Assembly (NCBI GenBank): GCA_965230635.1
Contig: CBDDLJ010000014.1
Span: 1-30,169 of the forward strand
Length of the DNA stretch: 30,169 nucleotides
Direction: 5' to 3'
Source: CBDDLJ01 sp965230635
GTDB lineage: Bacteria; Pseudomonadota; Gammaproteobacteria; UBA1113
The notes under the pieces were generated by a model. It was not told the origin of the DNA. It ran no database searches and saw nothing but the letters and a program-made list of their open reading frames with translations. Positions 1-7,985 of this stretch are shown in pieces. Position 1 is the first letter of the stretch. Each line of letters starts with the position of its first letter. A program made the position numbers and the translations under genes.

Positions 1-170
1 ACGTTCAAATTTATATCCTTCTCTTTCACTAATTTATTTTGCCAATCCCAATAATCTGTCAGATCCGGTTAAACTGGGCAGCTGATGTGGCAATAACAAT
101 ATAGGGAATCGCTATAATGCCTCTATCAATCAATATCTCGAATATTTTAACTATCAAGTAGCCGCTACGC
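1..170. other. Gene-poor left edge of window
   Basis: No gene can be supported here. A minus-strand stretch from about position 70 to the left edge is open (it contains TDYWDWQNKLVKEKD), but it has an in-frame stop just upstream and no start codon. It may be a fragment of something that continues outside the window, and I do not recognise it. One end of the MITE described at 4618-4777 lies at 97-116. Confidence 0.4.
97..116. repeat. Solo end of a MITE-like element
   Basis: The 20 bases CAATATAGGGAATCGCTATA match the right-hand terminal inverted repeat of the 160-bp element at 4618-4777 with one substitution (AAT for AAA). The sequence to the left does not match the rest of that element. This is therefore either a relic or the end of a different element that shares its termini, such as the parent transposon. 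No partner end was found in the window. Confidence 0.5.
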
Positions 171-270
171 CGTGGGCCGCAGTGGAGCACCGTGGACCGC
201 TGTGGACCGCCGTGGACCGCCGTGGACCGCCGTGGACCGCCGTGGACCGCCGTAGACCGCCGTGGACCGC
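171..270. repeat. GC-rich 10-bp tandem repeat, ten units
   Basis: There are ten head-to-tail decamers with consensus CGTGGACCGC. The first two units and unit nine are the most divergent. The array is far more GC-rich than the AT-rich flanks. Because 10 is not a multiple of 3, the reading phase rotates, so the apparent open frames through it (RGPPWTAVD-type peptides) are repeat artefacts. It looks like a minisatellite created by slippage; any function is unknown. Confidence 0.9.
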
Positions 271-306
271 CCGTAGTGAATCACAAAAGCGCTATAACGC
301 AAGTGA

Positions 307-522
307 CTACGGCGCTTTTAAATACCATACTGCCCATTTTCCTCTACCGCGTAATTCAATCATTTGCTTATCCCTCAAAGCTTCCAAATCCTCGCGCAAC
401 GTTCTATCGGCTATAGACTCGTCAATTAATTGTTTCAATTCTACAAACTTAAGTTGATGTTTATGTTTAAAAATAGCTAAAATCTTTTTTTGACGAGGGG
501 ATAAAAATTTTTCACTGGGTCC
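307..522 (-). pseudogene. Headless winged-helix DNA-binding domain remnant
   Basis: The minus strand is open for 71 codons between a stop at 523-525 and the stop TAG at 307-309. There is no start codon. The translation contains LSPRQKKILAIFK, then ELKQLIDESIADRTLREDLE, then a short basic tail ending WAVWYLKAP. This reads as a compact winged helix-turn-helix with a recognition helix around ADRTLREDLEAL, as found at the C-terminus of many Fic-family or AAA-4-type transcriptional regulators. That family assignment is my inference from the pattern. Everything upstream of the domain is missing, so this is the 3' stump of a gene lost before the tandem repeat region formed. It lies downstream of clpA on the same strand, but nothing shows that they are linked. 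Confidence 0.5.
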
Positions 523-597
523 CTATTATAACCCACACAATTTATCAATAATCTACTTTTTTCAATCACCTGCTAAAAACAGTCTCAATGATAAATC

Positions 598-2868
598 TCA
601 GGCACAAGCTTCGTGAATATCAAGCACTAACTCGTCATTGTCCACTGTTAGATTGACACTGCCACCATCAGCTAATTGACCAAAAAGCAATTCATCCGCT
701 AATGGTCTTTTTATTTTATCTTGAATCAAGCGTGCCATTGGTCTAGCACCCATTGCCTTATCATAGCCATGCTTACACATCCACTGCCGTGCTTCAGAAT
801 CCACATGTAAATTAACTGACTTTTGTTCTAATTGTACTTCTAATTCCATAATGAATTTATCAACCACATGAGCAACAACTTCCATGGTTAAATGTTTAAA
901 TTGAATCATAGCATCTAAACGGTTTCGAAACTCTGGCGAAAACATACGATGAATAACAGAAATACCGTCTGTCTCATGTGTTTGCTCCGTAAAACCTATT
1001 GATGCTCGTGACATTTCCTGAGCGCCAGCATTGGTTGTCATGATAATAATGACATGACGAAAGTCTGCTTGGCGACCATTATTATCCGTTAACTTACCAT
1101 GGTCCATCACTTGTAATAATATATTGTATAAGTCAGGATGCGCTTTTTCCATTTCGTCTAATAACAGTACACAGTGAGGGCTTTTATTAATCGCTTCTGT
1201 TAACAAACCTCCTTGTTCATAACCAACGTAGCCTGGAGGCGCACCAATCAAACGTGAAACAGAATGCTTCTCACTATATTCAGACATATCAAATCGGACT
1301 AGTTCTATGCCTAGCAGCTTGGCTAATTGCCGGCTGACTTCAGTTTTACCAACACCGGTTGGTCCAGCAAATAAGAAATTTCCTACAGGTTTTTCTGGAT
1401 TGCGCAGCCCAGCTCTTGCTAATTTAACTGAAGCACCTAATTGCTCTATTGCTTGATCCTGCCCAAAAATCATCATTTTCAAATCTCGTACCAAGCTCTT
1501 TAATGCATCACGATCGGAGCGTGTCACTGATTTTGTTGGAATGCGTGCTATTTTTGCAATGACTTCTTCAATCTCGCGCTGCCCAATAGTTTTTTTACGC
1601 TTATTACTTTGACGCAATGCTTGAAATGCACCTGCTTCATCAACCACATCAATCGCTTTATCAGGTAAGAACCGATCAGTTAAAAATCGAGCAGATAGCT
1701 CTGCTGCTGCACGTAATGCACGCCCTGAATAACGCACACCATGATGCTCTTCAAACCGATCTTTTAAACCTTTTAATATATTAATGGTTTCATCTGTACT
1801 GGGCTCACTCACATTGATTCGCTGGAATCGTCGGGTTAATGCGTGATCTTTTTCAAACACAGAGCGAAACTCTTGGAATGTTGTCGATCCTATGCACTTC
1901 AACTCTCCTGATGATAGCAAGGGCTTAATTAAGTTGGATGCATCCATAATACCACCAGAAGCAGCACCCGCACCAATAATGGTATGGATTTCATCAATAA
2001 ATAGAATCGCCGACGATTGTTGCTTTAATTCTTGCAATAAAGATTTTAATCGTTTTTCAAAATCTCCTCGGTATTTTGTACCAGCTAATAATGCACCCAG
2101 GTCTAGTGAATAAACAATATAGTCTGCTATTTTTTTTGGCACTTTACCTTCGACAATTAAATAAGCCAAGCCTTCAGCAATTGCTGTTTTACCAACACCA
2201 GCTTCACCAATTAATAATGGATTATTTTTACGGCGACGACATAACACTTGTACAACACGCTCGATTTCTTCTTCTCGACCGATTAACGGATCGATGTTGC
2301 CAGTTAATGCTTTTAAGTTAAGATTGGTTGCATAATTTTCCAATGCACTTGTTGCATTAGCACTAGCAGTCGCATCTTCCGAATTCATGTAGCCTAGTCC
2401 AGACTCATCTTCATCTACTTTTTTATCTTTAGAAATACCATGAGATAAATAATTAACAATATCTAAGCGCGATATACTTTCTTGTTTTAATAAAAAAACA
2501 GCATGACTGTCTTGCTCACTAAAAATCGCTGCCAATACATGCACACTATTTACTTCCGTTTTTCCTGCTGATTGCACATGAAAAATAGCTCGCTGTAAAA
2601 CACGCTGAAATCCTAACGTAGGTTGTGTCTCTTGACTATCACATTCTGTTTGAATATAGCTTGCATTTTTATTGATGTAATTAAATAAGTTTTCTTTTAA
2701 CAGCTCTATTTTTACACTATTTAAACCACAGGCATCTAACACTGTTGAAACTTTTTCATTGTCTAATAAGCAAAACATTAAGTGTTCAACCGTAAGAAAC
2801 TTATGACATTGCCCTCTTGCCATTTTAAATGCGAGATTAAGAGTTGCTTCTAGCTCCTTACTTAACAT
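598..2868 (-). CDS. clpA: ATP-dependent Clp protease ATP-binding subunit ClpA
   Basis: ClpA is a cytoplasmic AAA+ unfoldase that feeds substrates to the ClpP peptidase. The product is 756 aa, the normal ClpA length. It has a Clp N-domain (residues 1-145), a first AAA+ module with Walker A GEAGVGKT (221-228) and Walker B ILFIDEIH (288-295), and a second module with Walker A GPTGVGKT (502-509) and Walker B VLLLDEMEKAHP (567-578). The arginine-finger region FRNRLD (647-652) and the loop IGF (624-626), the ClpP-docking type, are present. The M-domain of ClpB is absent, which separates it from ClpB. The ATG start has a good ribosome binding site, GGGAGG, a few bases upstream. In most gammaproteobacteria clpS sits immediately upstream of clpA; here the upstream neighbour is the divergent mnmA and no clpS is visible. 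Confidence 0.97.
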   Translation of the reverse strand: MLSKELEATLNLAFKMARGQCHKFLTVEHLMFCLLDNEKVSTVLDACGLNSVKIELLKENLFNYINKNASYIQTECDSQETQPTLGFQRVLQRAIFHVQSAGKTEVNSVHVLAAIFSEQDSHAVFLLKQESISRLDIVNYLSHGISKDKKVDEDESGLGYMNSEDATASANATSALENYATNLNLKALTGNIDPLIGREEEIERVVQVLCRRRKNNPLLIGEAGVGKTAIAEGLAYLIVEGKVPKKIADYIVYSLDLGALLAGTKYRGDFEKRLKSLLQELKQQSSAILFIDEIHTIIGAGAASGGIMDASNLIKPLLSSGELKCIGSTTFQEFRSVFEKDHALTRRFQRINVSEPSTDETINILKGLKDRFEEHHGVRYSGRALRAAAELSARFLTDRFLPDKAIDVVDEAGAFQALRQSNKRKKTIGQREIEEVIAKIARIPTKSVTRSDRDALKSLVRDLKMMIFGQDQAIEQLGASVKLARAGLRNPEKPVGNFLFAGPTGVGKTEVSRQLAKLLGIELVRFDMSEYSEKHSVSRLIGAPPGYVGYEQGGLLTEAINKSPHCVLLLDEMEKAHPDLYNILLQVMDHGKLTDNNGRQADFRHVIIIMTTNAGAQEMSRASIGFTEQTHETDGISVIHRMFSPEFRNRLDAMIQFKHLTMEVVAHVVDKFIMELEVQLEQKSVNLHVDSEARQWMCKHGYDKAMGARPMARLIQDKIKRPLADELLFGQLADGGSVNLTVDNDELVLDIHEACA

Positions 2869-3304
2869 GACACACCTCCCGAAAGACCTATTAATTTTTT
2901 TCTGTGCGCTAATAACATTATTTTATCGTTGCTTTTCATCCTGCTTATCAATTCCTTAACGTTTTATGATTTTATTTACTCTTTTTCTTATTGAGCATTT
3001 TTCTTCCTGTTAAAAGAGCGAGCAATTTTAATCATTTTTCTTCTCTTACTTTAATTATTGTCGATAAACTTTAAGAAAATGTTAACAACTCATTTCTTTT
3101 TATAATAATGTTATATTTATTTTTAAAATTGCTTTTAGTTTATGCAACTTGGATTTTATTTTACATTGATTGTGTAAATTCGCTCTCCATACTTATAAGC
3201 ATAGACGTTTTTTTGAATGTAGAACTGCTTATTTAAGAAAAAACTATCAATTTAACTGCACATTTGTTACACTGATTTTTTTCTTAATATTAATTTTGCA
3301 TGAA
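2869..3304. other. AT-rich divergent intergenic region, clpA / mnmA
   Basis: This 436-bp, very AT-rich spacer lies between divergently transcribed clpA and mnmA and must carry promoters for both. I see no clpS-like reading frame on either strand. I could not pick a convincing -35/-10 pair, because A/T-rich candidates are too many. The open frame entering from 3170 in phase with mnmA is explained under mnmA. Confidence 0.6.
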
Positions 3305-4402
3305 ATGAATAAAGCGCCTAATAAAATAAAAGTGATTGTTGGCATGTCTGGCGGTGTGGATTCGTCGGTAAGTGCACTATTATTGCAACAAGCTGGCTTT
3401 CATGTAGAAGGCTTGTTTATGAAGAATTGGGATGACGACGATAGCGATGCTTATTGCCATGCAACAGAGGATGCAGCAGATGCTAGAACCATATGTGACA
3501 AATTAAAAATCCCTTTGCATATAAAAAATTTTGCTAAAGAATATTGGGATAATGTCTTTGAGTATTTCTTAGCCGAATACCAACAAGGGCGAACACCCAA
3601 CCCAGATATCATCTGCAACCAAGAAATAAAATTTAAAGCATTTTTAAATTATGCGCTTACGATTGATGCTGACTTTATTGCAACAGGGCATTACGCGACT
3701 ATTGTCAAAACGACAAATCAACCTGTTTCACTGCATAAAGCGCGAGATCAAAACAAAGATCAAAGCTATTTTCTTTATCGTTTAAACCAACATCAATTAA
3801 AACATGCACTTTTTCCTCTCGCACAATACGAAAAACCCAAGGTGCGCAAAATTGCACAGGAAGCGGGATTTATCAATCATAATAAAAAAGACAGTACTGG
3901 GATTTGTTTCATAGGAGAGCGAAAATTTAATCAATTTTTAAGTCAATATCTTGCAGCAAAGCCGGGGCCGATCCTTAATGCTGAAGGAAAATACCTGGGA
4001 AAACACAATGGGTTAATCTACTATACTATAGGCCAACGTAAAGGCATCGGCATCGGCGGGCAAACAGAAGGAAGTGGTGAAGCCTGGTTTGTTGCTAAAA
4101 AAAATTTAAGCAATAACACGCTTATTGTAGTACAAGGTCAACACCATGATTTACTATACAAAAAAGAATTGCAATGCCAACAAGTAAATTGGATCAGTGA
4201 AACAGCCCCAATATTTCCTTTGAAATGCATGGCGAAAACACGTTATCGCCAAGACGATCAAGCATGCTTAATTATGCCTTGTGAAGAAGACAATTCATCT
4301 TTACTAGTACATTTCGATACACCACAACGTGCAATTACTGCAGGTCAATCTATTGTTTTTTATCAACATGATATTTGCTTGGGTGGTGGTATTATCTCTT
4401 AA
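3305..4402 (+). CDS. mnmA: tRNA-specific 2-thiouridylase MnmA
   Basis: MnmA thiolates U34 of tRNA-Lys, -Glu and -Gln, using ATP and sulfur relayed from IscS/Tus proteins in the cytoplasm. From this start the product is 365 aa, close to the usual 360-370. It has the PP-loop SGGVDS (15-20), the catalytic cysteine in NPDIICNQEIKFK (Cys104), GHY (128-130), and the second catalytic cysteine in STGICFIGER (Cys201). The frame is open further upstream to 3170, but that 45-residue extension is unlike the family. ATG 3305, just before NKAPNKIKVIVGMSGG, gives the normal N-terminus, although no clear Shine-Dalgarno sequence precedes it. The last codons are duplicated at 9662-9685, marking a tandem duplication breakpoint. 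Confidence 0.96.
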   Translation: MNKAPNKIKVIVGMSGGVDSSVSALLLQQAGFHVEGLFMKNWDDDDSDAYCHATEDAADARTICDKLKIPLHIKNFAKEYWDNVFEYFLAEYQQGRTPNPDIICNQEIKFKAFLNYALTIDADFIATGHYATIVKTTNQPVSLHKARDQNKDQSYFLYRLNQHQLKHALFPLAQYEKPKVRKIAQEAGFINHNKKDSTGICFIGERKFNQFLSQYLAAKPGPILNAEGKYLGKHNGLIYYTIGQRKGIGIGGQTEGSGEAWFVAKKNLSNNTLIVVQGQHHDLLYKKELQCQQVNWISETAPIFPLKCMAKTRYRQDDQACLIMPCEEDNSSLLVHFDTPQRAITAGQSIVFYQHDICLGGGIIS

Positions 4403-4514
4403 AAAGCAGTGTGTAACTATTTTGCACCTTTATCAAACTCAAATTGTATTAATTACATCAAATGTTCATCATGCCTTTCTTGTTATAGGGCAAAATCACA
4501 ATTTAACTATTTTT

Positions 4515-5796
4515 TTATCCTTCAACTAATTCGCTTCTAAAGTGATCATTCCACATAGCTTTTTTTTTAGTTTACTTTTCATACTGTTTTTCTCGGGATA
4601 CAGACGCGCCATATTTATAGCGTTTCCCTATATTGTTGACCTATTCTAAGCGAGTATAGTGTTTGCTTGCGAGGTTTCAAAAGCGACGTTTACTTATTGT
4701 AAATAAGCTTTTGAATAAACAAGCAAGCAGGCGCTAGATGAAGTCTTAGGATAGGTCAACAATATAGGGAAACGCTATAATACAAATCGTTTCATAACGG
4801 CCAGATGTTCAGCAGTATGTTCCCGACGAATGCGGCAGTCATCTTCTTTGTAGGTCACATCCAGCACCCAATGCACTTGGCTCTCTACTTGCCAATGACG
4901 TCGAATCGCCTCAGCGATTCACTTAATCTGTAGAGGTAACGAACTAATATAGTAGTGAGTTTCAGTTTGCCGTTTTCCTTTGGTTTTTCAAATGCGCTCT
5001 ACTTTCAGTACATAATCCATTCCAATGTACTCCCTCAGTAATCCAATCACTGACAAGACATTGACGGTAATGTCTTGTATCAATACGGCCATGTCCTGCT
5101 TCAATTTTGGTGGTAGTATTTTTCCCCGGCTCTAATTTATTTTCTTGATGCAGTTTTTTAAAATAGTCCGGTATTTCATGATGTAAATTACGGTGATTAT
5201 CTTTAGCTGGCAATACATAATCGCCACTTTTTTTATCAATCCTCTCAACAATTTTTTCTGTATGTTCATCGCATCCATTGTAACAATCGCTCCTTTCAAT
5301 TCTAACAAGTCTAACATCTCTAACACACTCACATTTTCATTTTTTTTGCCTTGAGATTTCATTTGTGATAATACTAATCCGTTCGTTTTGCTCCTAGGCA
5401 GTAATACTATGCAGTGCCATCGTTCTTTCCCCACTAAAACTTTGCCGCAGTGTTTTACCATCAATCGCGATTTGTTCGCGTCCCTTAGCCAAACGTAATT
5501 CATTGACCCAGTTGATAAAACAAGTCGTAAACGCTTAACGACATAATGCGAATCGTGCAGGCTATGGTATCATCAACCGGGATCTCTTGAGCATAAGGAC
5601 GATACTGTCTAAGCCAGTCTAACTTATTTTCTCCAAATGCCTGAATTTTTTTCCAACCCTCAGCCCCTGACATGACGGCAGTGGCCATTAAAAATATAAT
5701 ATCAAGCAGTTCATAACGCTTATTGATATCACTGCGTAGGTCAACTAAATCTGGAAAATGATCGATAAAGCTCAGATTTGTTCCCTTAAAAAACAA
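4515..5796 (-). pseudogene. ISAs1-family transposase, frameshifted and interrupted
   Basis: The fragments, read in transcription order, rebuild a normal ISAs1 (H-repeat type) transposase. They are FIDHFPDLVDLRSDINKRYE... and AEGWKKIQAFGENKLDWLRQ (from 5796), then IAIDGKTLRQSFSGERT in another frame (about 5480-5420), then LELKGAIVTMDAMNIQKK, LPAKDN-type and GHGRIDTRHYR segments, then IAEAIRRHWQVESQVHWVLD after an in-frame TGA (4919-4921). The C-terminus is split by the MITE: KRFV... lies on one side and NMARLYPEKNSMKSKLK on the other. The last shift falls in a nine-base A tract (minus strand, 4560-4568), after which the ending reads WNDHFRSELVEG-stop (stop 4515-4517). At least three frameshifts, two in-frame stops and one insertion make it non-functional. 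Confidence 0.85.
4618..4777. mobile_element. 160-bp MITE inserted in the ISAs1 transposase
   Basis: The 160-bp core begins TAGCG and ends CGCTA, flanked by TA on each side (4616-4617 and 4778-4779). The terminal inverted repeats run for more than 30 bp with one mismatch, starting TAGCGTTTCCCTATATTGTT. The inner part also folds (GCTTGC/GCAAGC, CTTATT/AATAAG), so the whole element can form a single hairpin. There is no coding capacity. The TA target duplication is typical of Tc1/mariner-IS630-mobilised MITEs. Removing the core plus one TA restores the transposase reading as KRFVLNMARLYPEKNS, which establishes both ends. Confidence 0.88.
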
Positions 5797-5886
5797 TTAA
5801 AGCCCTATTTGATCAAATTGAAGCAATTTATGCAAATATTTTACTCAAGGTGGTAAGATCTTGCCCCATTCTCGTTACAGTGAGTC

Positions 5887-5915
5887 TTGCAAGTACTGAG
5901 CTTGCACTTTATAAT
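5887..5915 (+). promoter_or_regulatory. Promoter of LRR gene copy 1
   Basis: TTGCAA (5887-5892) and TATAAT (5910-5915) are separated by exactly 17 bp and lie 34 bases upstream of the ATG at 5950. The same arrangement is conserved in copy 2 (9825-9853). A sigma-70-type promoter is the natural reading. It lies just inside the right-hand flank of the ISAs1 insertion, so the insertion did not destroy it. Confidence 0.7.
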
Positions 5916-5949
5916 AAATTAGCCTACTAGGAAATAAGAGAGCAACCTC

Positions 5950-7806
5950 ATGACGAAATTAGCTGAAGCACTAACAGGCATTAAAAATAATACCTTGACC
6001 GCTGTTAACCTTGCTTGTGGGTACATCGGTGATGCTGGCGCAATCGCTTTAGCGAGTGCATTGGCAACGAATAATACATTGATCACTATTTGCCTTTTTT
6101 ACAATAAGATTGGCGATGCCGGCGCAACTGCTTTAGCGAATGCCTTAGAAAAGAATAACACCCTGACCACTGTTAATCTTGATCACAATAACATCGGCGC
6201 TACCGGCGCAACTGCTTTAGCGAATGCCTTAGAAAAGAATAACACCCTGACCACTGTTAATCTTGATCACAATAACATCGGCGATGCCGGCGTAACCGCT
6301 TTAGCGAATGCCTTAGAAAAGAATAACACCATAGCCACTCTTAATCTTAGTTCCAATAAAATCGGCGCTACCGGCGCAACTGCTTTAGCGAATGCCTTAG
6401 AAAAGAATAACACCCTGACCACTGTTAATCTTGATCACAATAACATCGGCGATGCCAGCGCTACCGCTTTAGCGAATACTTTAGAAACGAATAACACCCT
6501 GACCACTGTTAGTCTTGTTAACAATAAGATCGGCGATGCCGGCGCAACCGCTTTAGCGAATGCGCTAGGAAAGAATAACACCCTTACTACTGTTAAGTTT
6601 CATATCAATCACATCGGCGATGCCGGCGCAACCGCTTTAGCGAATGCCTTAGAAAAGAATAACACCATAGCCACTCTTAGTCTTAATTCCAATAAAATCG
6701 GCGCTACCGGCGCAACTGCTTTAGCGAATGCCTTAGAAAAGAATAACACCCTGACCACTGTTAATCTTAATGACAATAACATCGGCGCTACCGGCGCAAC
6801 TGCTTTAGCGAATACCTTAGAAACGAATAACATCCTGATCACTGTTTATCTTGCTCGCAACAACATCGGCGATGCCGGCGCTACCGCTTTAGCGAATGCC
6901 TTAGAAAAGAATAACACCCTTACTGCTATTCATTTTTTTCAAAACAACATCGGCGATGCCGGCGCAAAGGCTTTAGCAAATGCCTTAGAAACAAATAGCT
7001 CCCTGACCTTTGTTGAACTTGGTTACAATAAAATTGGCGCAACTGGCGCAACTGCTTTAGCAAAAGCCTTAGAAATGAATAATACCTTAACCAGCATTAA
7101 CCTTGCTGCCAATAATGTCAGTGATGCCGGCACAAAAGCTTTAGCAAGCACCTTACCAGAGAATAATGCCCTAGCCAGTATTGACCTTTCTAACAATAAA
7201 ATCGGTGATACCGGCGCAAAGGCTTTGGCTAATACCTTAGCAAAAAACAACTTCCTAACCACTGTTAATCTTGCTCGCAATAACTTCAGTGATGCCGGTA
7301 CAAAAGCTTTAGCAAGCACCTTAGCAGAGAATAATGCCCTAACCAGTATTGACCTTTCTGCTAATAAAATCGGTGATGCCGGCGCAAAGGCTTTAGCTAA
7401 TACCTTAGCAAAAAACAACTTCCTAACCACTGTTAATCTTGCTCGCAATAACTTCAGTGATGCCGGTACAAAAGCTTTAGCAAGCACCTTAGCAGAGAAT
7501 AATGCCCTAACCAGTATTGACCTTTCTGCTAATAAAATCGGTGATGCCGGCGCAAAGGCTTTAGCTAATACCTTAGCAAAAAATAACTTCCTGATCACTG
7601 CTAAACTTAATTGCAATAACATCAGCGATGCCGGCACAAAAGCTTTAGCAAACACCTTAGCAAAGAATAATACCCTAACCAGTATTAACCTTTCTATTAA
7701 TAAAATCGGTGATGCCGGCAAAAAAGCTCTAGCAAACGCCTTAGAAACGAATAACACTCTGACCTATATTAGCCTTACTAACCGTAACACAATAAAAAAT
7801 GAATAA
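5950..7806 (+). CDS. LRR protein (ribonuclease-inhibitor type), copy 1, N-terminal part
   Basis: The product is 618 aa: a 12-residue lead (MTKLAEALTGIK), 21 complete 28-residue leucine-rich repeats and a partial one. The unit is like NNTLTTVNLDHNNIGDAGAT followed by ALANALEK. The 28-residue period and the LxLxxNxIGDxGAxALAxAL pattern are those of RNase-inhibitor and NLR-type LRRs, which form a horseshoe for protein binding. No signal peptide or membrane segment is visible. Such proteins in intracellular bacteria are often host-directed effectors, but secretion cannot be shown here. A purine-rich AGAGAG precedes the ATG. The frame ends early at TAA 7804-7806 compared with the paralogue at 9896. 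Removing one A from the six-A run at 7794-7799 would continue it into the ankyrin-SH3 half, so this is probably the front of one about 1200-aa protein. Confidence 0.85.
   Translation: MTKLAEALTGIKNNTLTAVNLACGYIGDAGAIALASALATNNTLITICLFYNKIGDAGATALANALEKNNTLTTVNLDHNNIGATGATALANALEKNNTLTTVNLDHNNIGDAGVTALANALEKNNTIATLNLSSNKIGATGATALANALEKNNTLTTVNLDHNNIGDASATALANTLETNNTLTTVSLVNNKIGDAGATALANALGKNNTLTTVKFHINHIGDAGATALANALEKNNTIATLSLNSNKIGATGATALANALEKNNTLTTVNLNDNNIGATGATALANTLETNNILITVYLARNNIGDAGATALANALEKNNTLTAIHFFQNNIGDAGAKALANALETNSSLTFVELGYNKIGATGATALAKALEMNNTLTSINLAANNVSDAGTKALASTLPENNALASIDLSNNKIGDTGAKALANTLAKNNFLTTVNLARNNFSDAGTKALASTLAENNALTSIDLSANKIGDAGAKALANTLAKNNFLTTVNLARNNFSDAGTKALASTLAENNALTSIDLSANKIGDAGAKALANTLAKNNFLITAKLNCNNISDAGTKALANTLAKNNTLTSINLSINKIGDAGKKALANALETNNTLTYISLTNRNTIKNE
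7246..7581 (+). repeat. Apparently exact 168-bp duplication inside the LRR array
   Basis: LRR units 16-17 (7246-7413) and 18-19 (7414-7581) read the same base for base by eye, while other neighbouring units differ at many positions. Each copy encodes two 28-residue repeats, NNFLTTVNL... and NNALTSIDL.... Identity at silent positions points to a recent in-frame expansion. Confidence 0.85.
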
Positions 7807-7985
7807 GCATCTTAGAGATAACAAACAATTAGCTCAGCAATTAATGCAAGCCTGCAAACAAAAAAACACTGATGAGGCAATCCGTTTACTGAAAAAAAGG
7901 CATCAGCCCTCATACAAAAGAAGAAAATGACAAAACGGGGAACACCTTCTTACATAAAGCTGTACAATTAAATGACACTCGGCTC

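Larger units (their letters stand above)
4488..5867 (-). mobile_element. Degenerate ISAs1-family insertion sequence
   Basis: The left end GGGCAAAATC (4488-4497) is an inverted match (one mismatch) to GATCTTGCCC (5857-5866). The flanks TTCTTGTTATA (4477-4487) and TTCTCGTTACA (5869-5879) match at 9 of 11 positions, as a worn target duplication would. The paralogous leader in duplicated copy 2 (around 9806-9820) is uninterrupted at the same point, confirming an insertion. Total length is about 1380 bp; removing the nested 160-bp MITE and its TA duplication leaves about 1218 bp, in the usual size range of the family. It carries a dead transposase on the minus strand. The exact outer bases are uncertain by one or two. 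Confidence 0.75.

Noticed and set aside
182..457. Plus-strand frames through the decamer repeat
   Set aside because: The coding appearance comes from the repeat, and the downstream part is antisense to the winged-helix remnant.
3170..3304. 45-residue N-terminal extension of MnmA
   Set aside because: The family starts just before the PP-loop, and ATG 3305 gives the normal length. The extension is A/T-rich with no family match.
4329..4529. 66-codon frame overlapping the end of mnmA
   Set aside because: It is out of frame with mnmA, runs into the ISAs1 end and has no supporting features.
7023..7757. Minus-strand 244-codon frame, and others at 6609-6842, 9847-10191, 10444-10689 and 10876-11073
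   Set aside because: They are antisense to the 84-bp LRR units; the repetitive hydrophobic peptides come from reading the repeat backwards.
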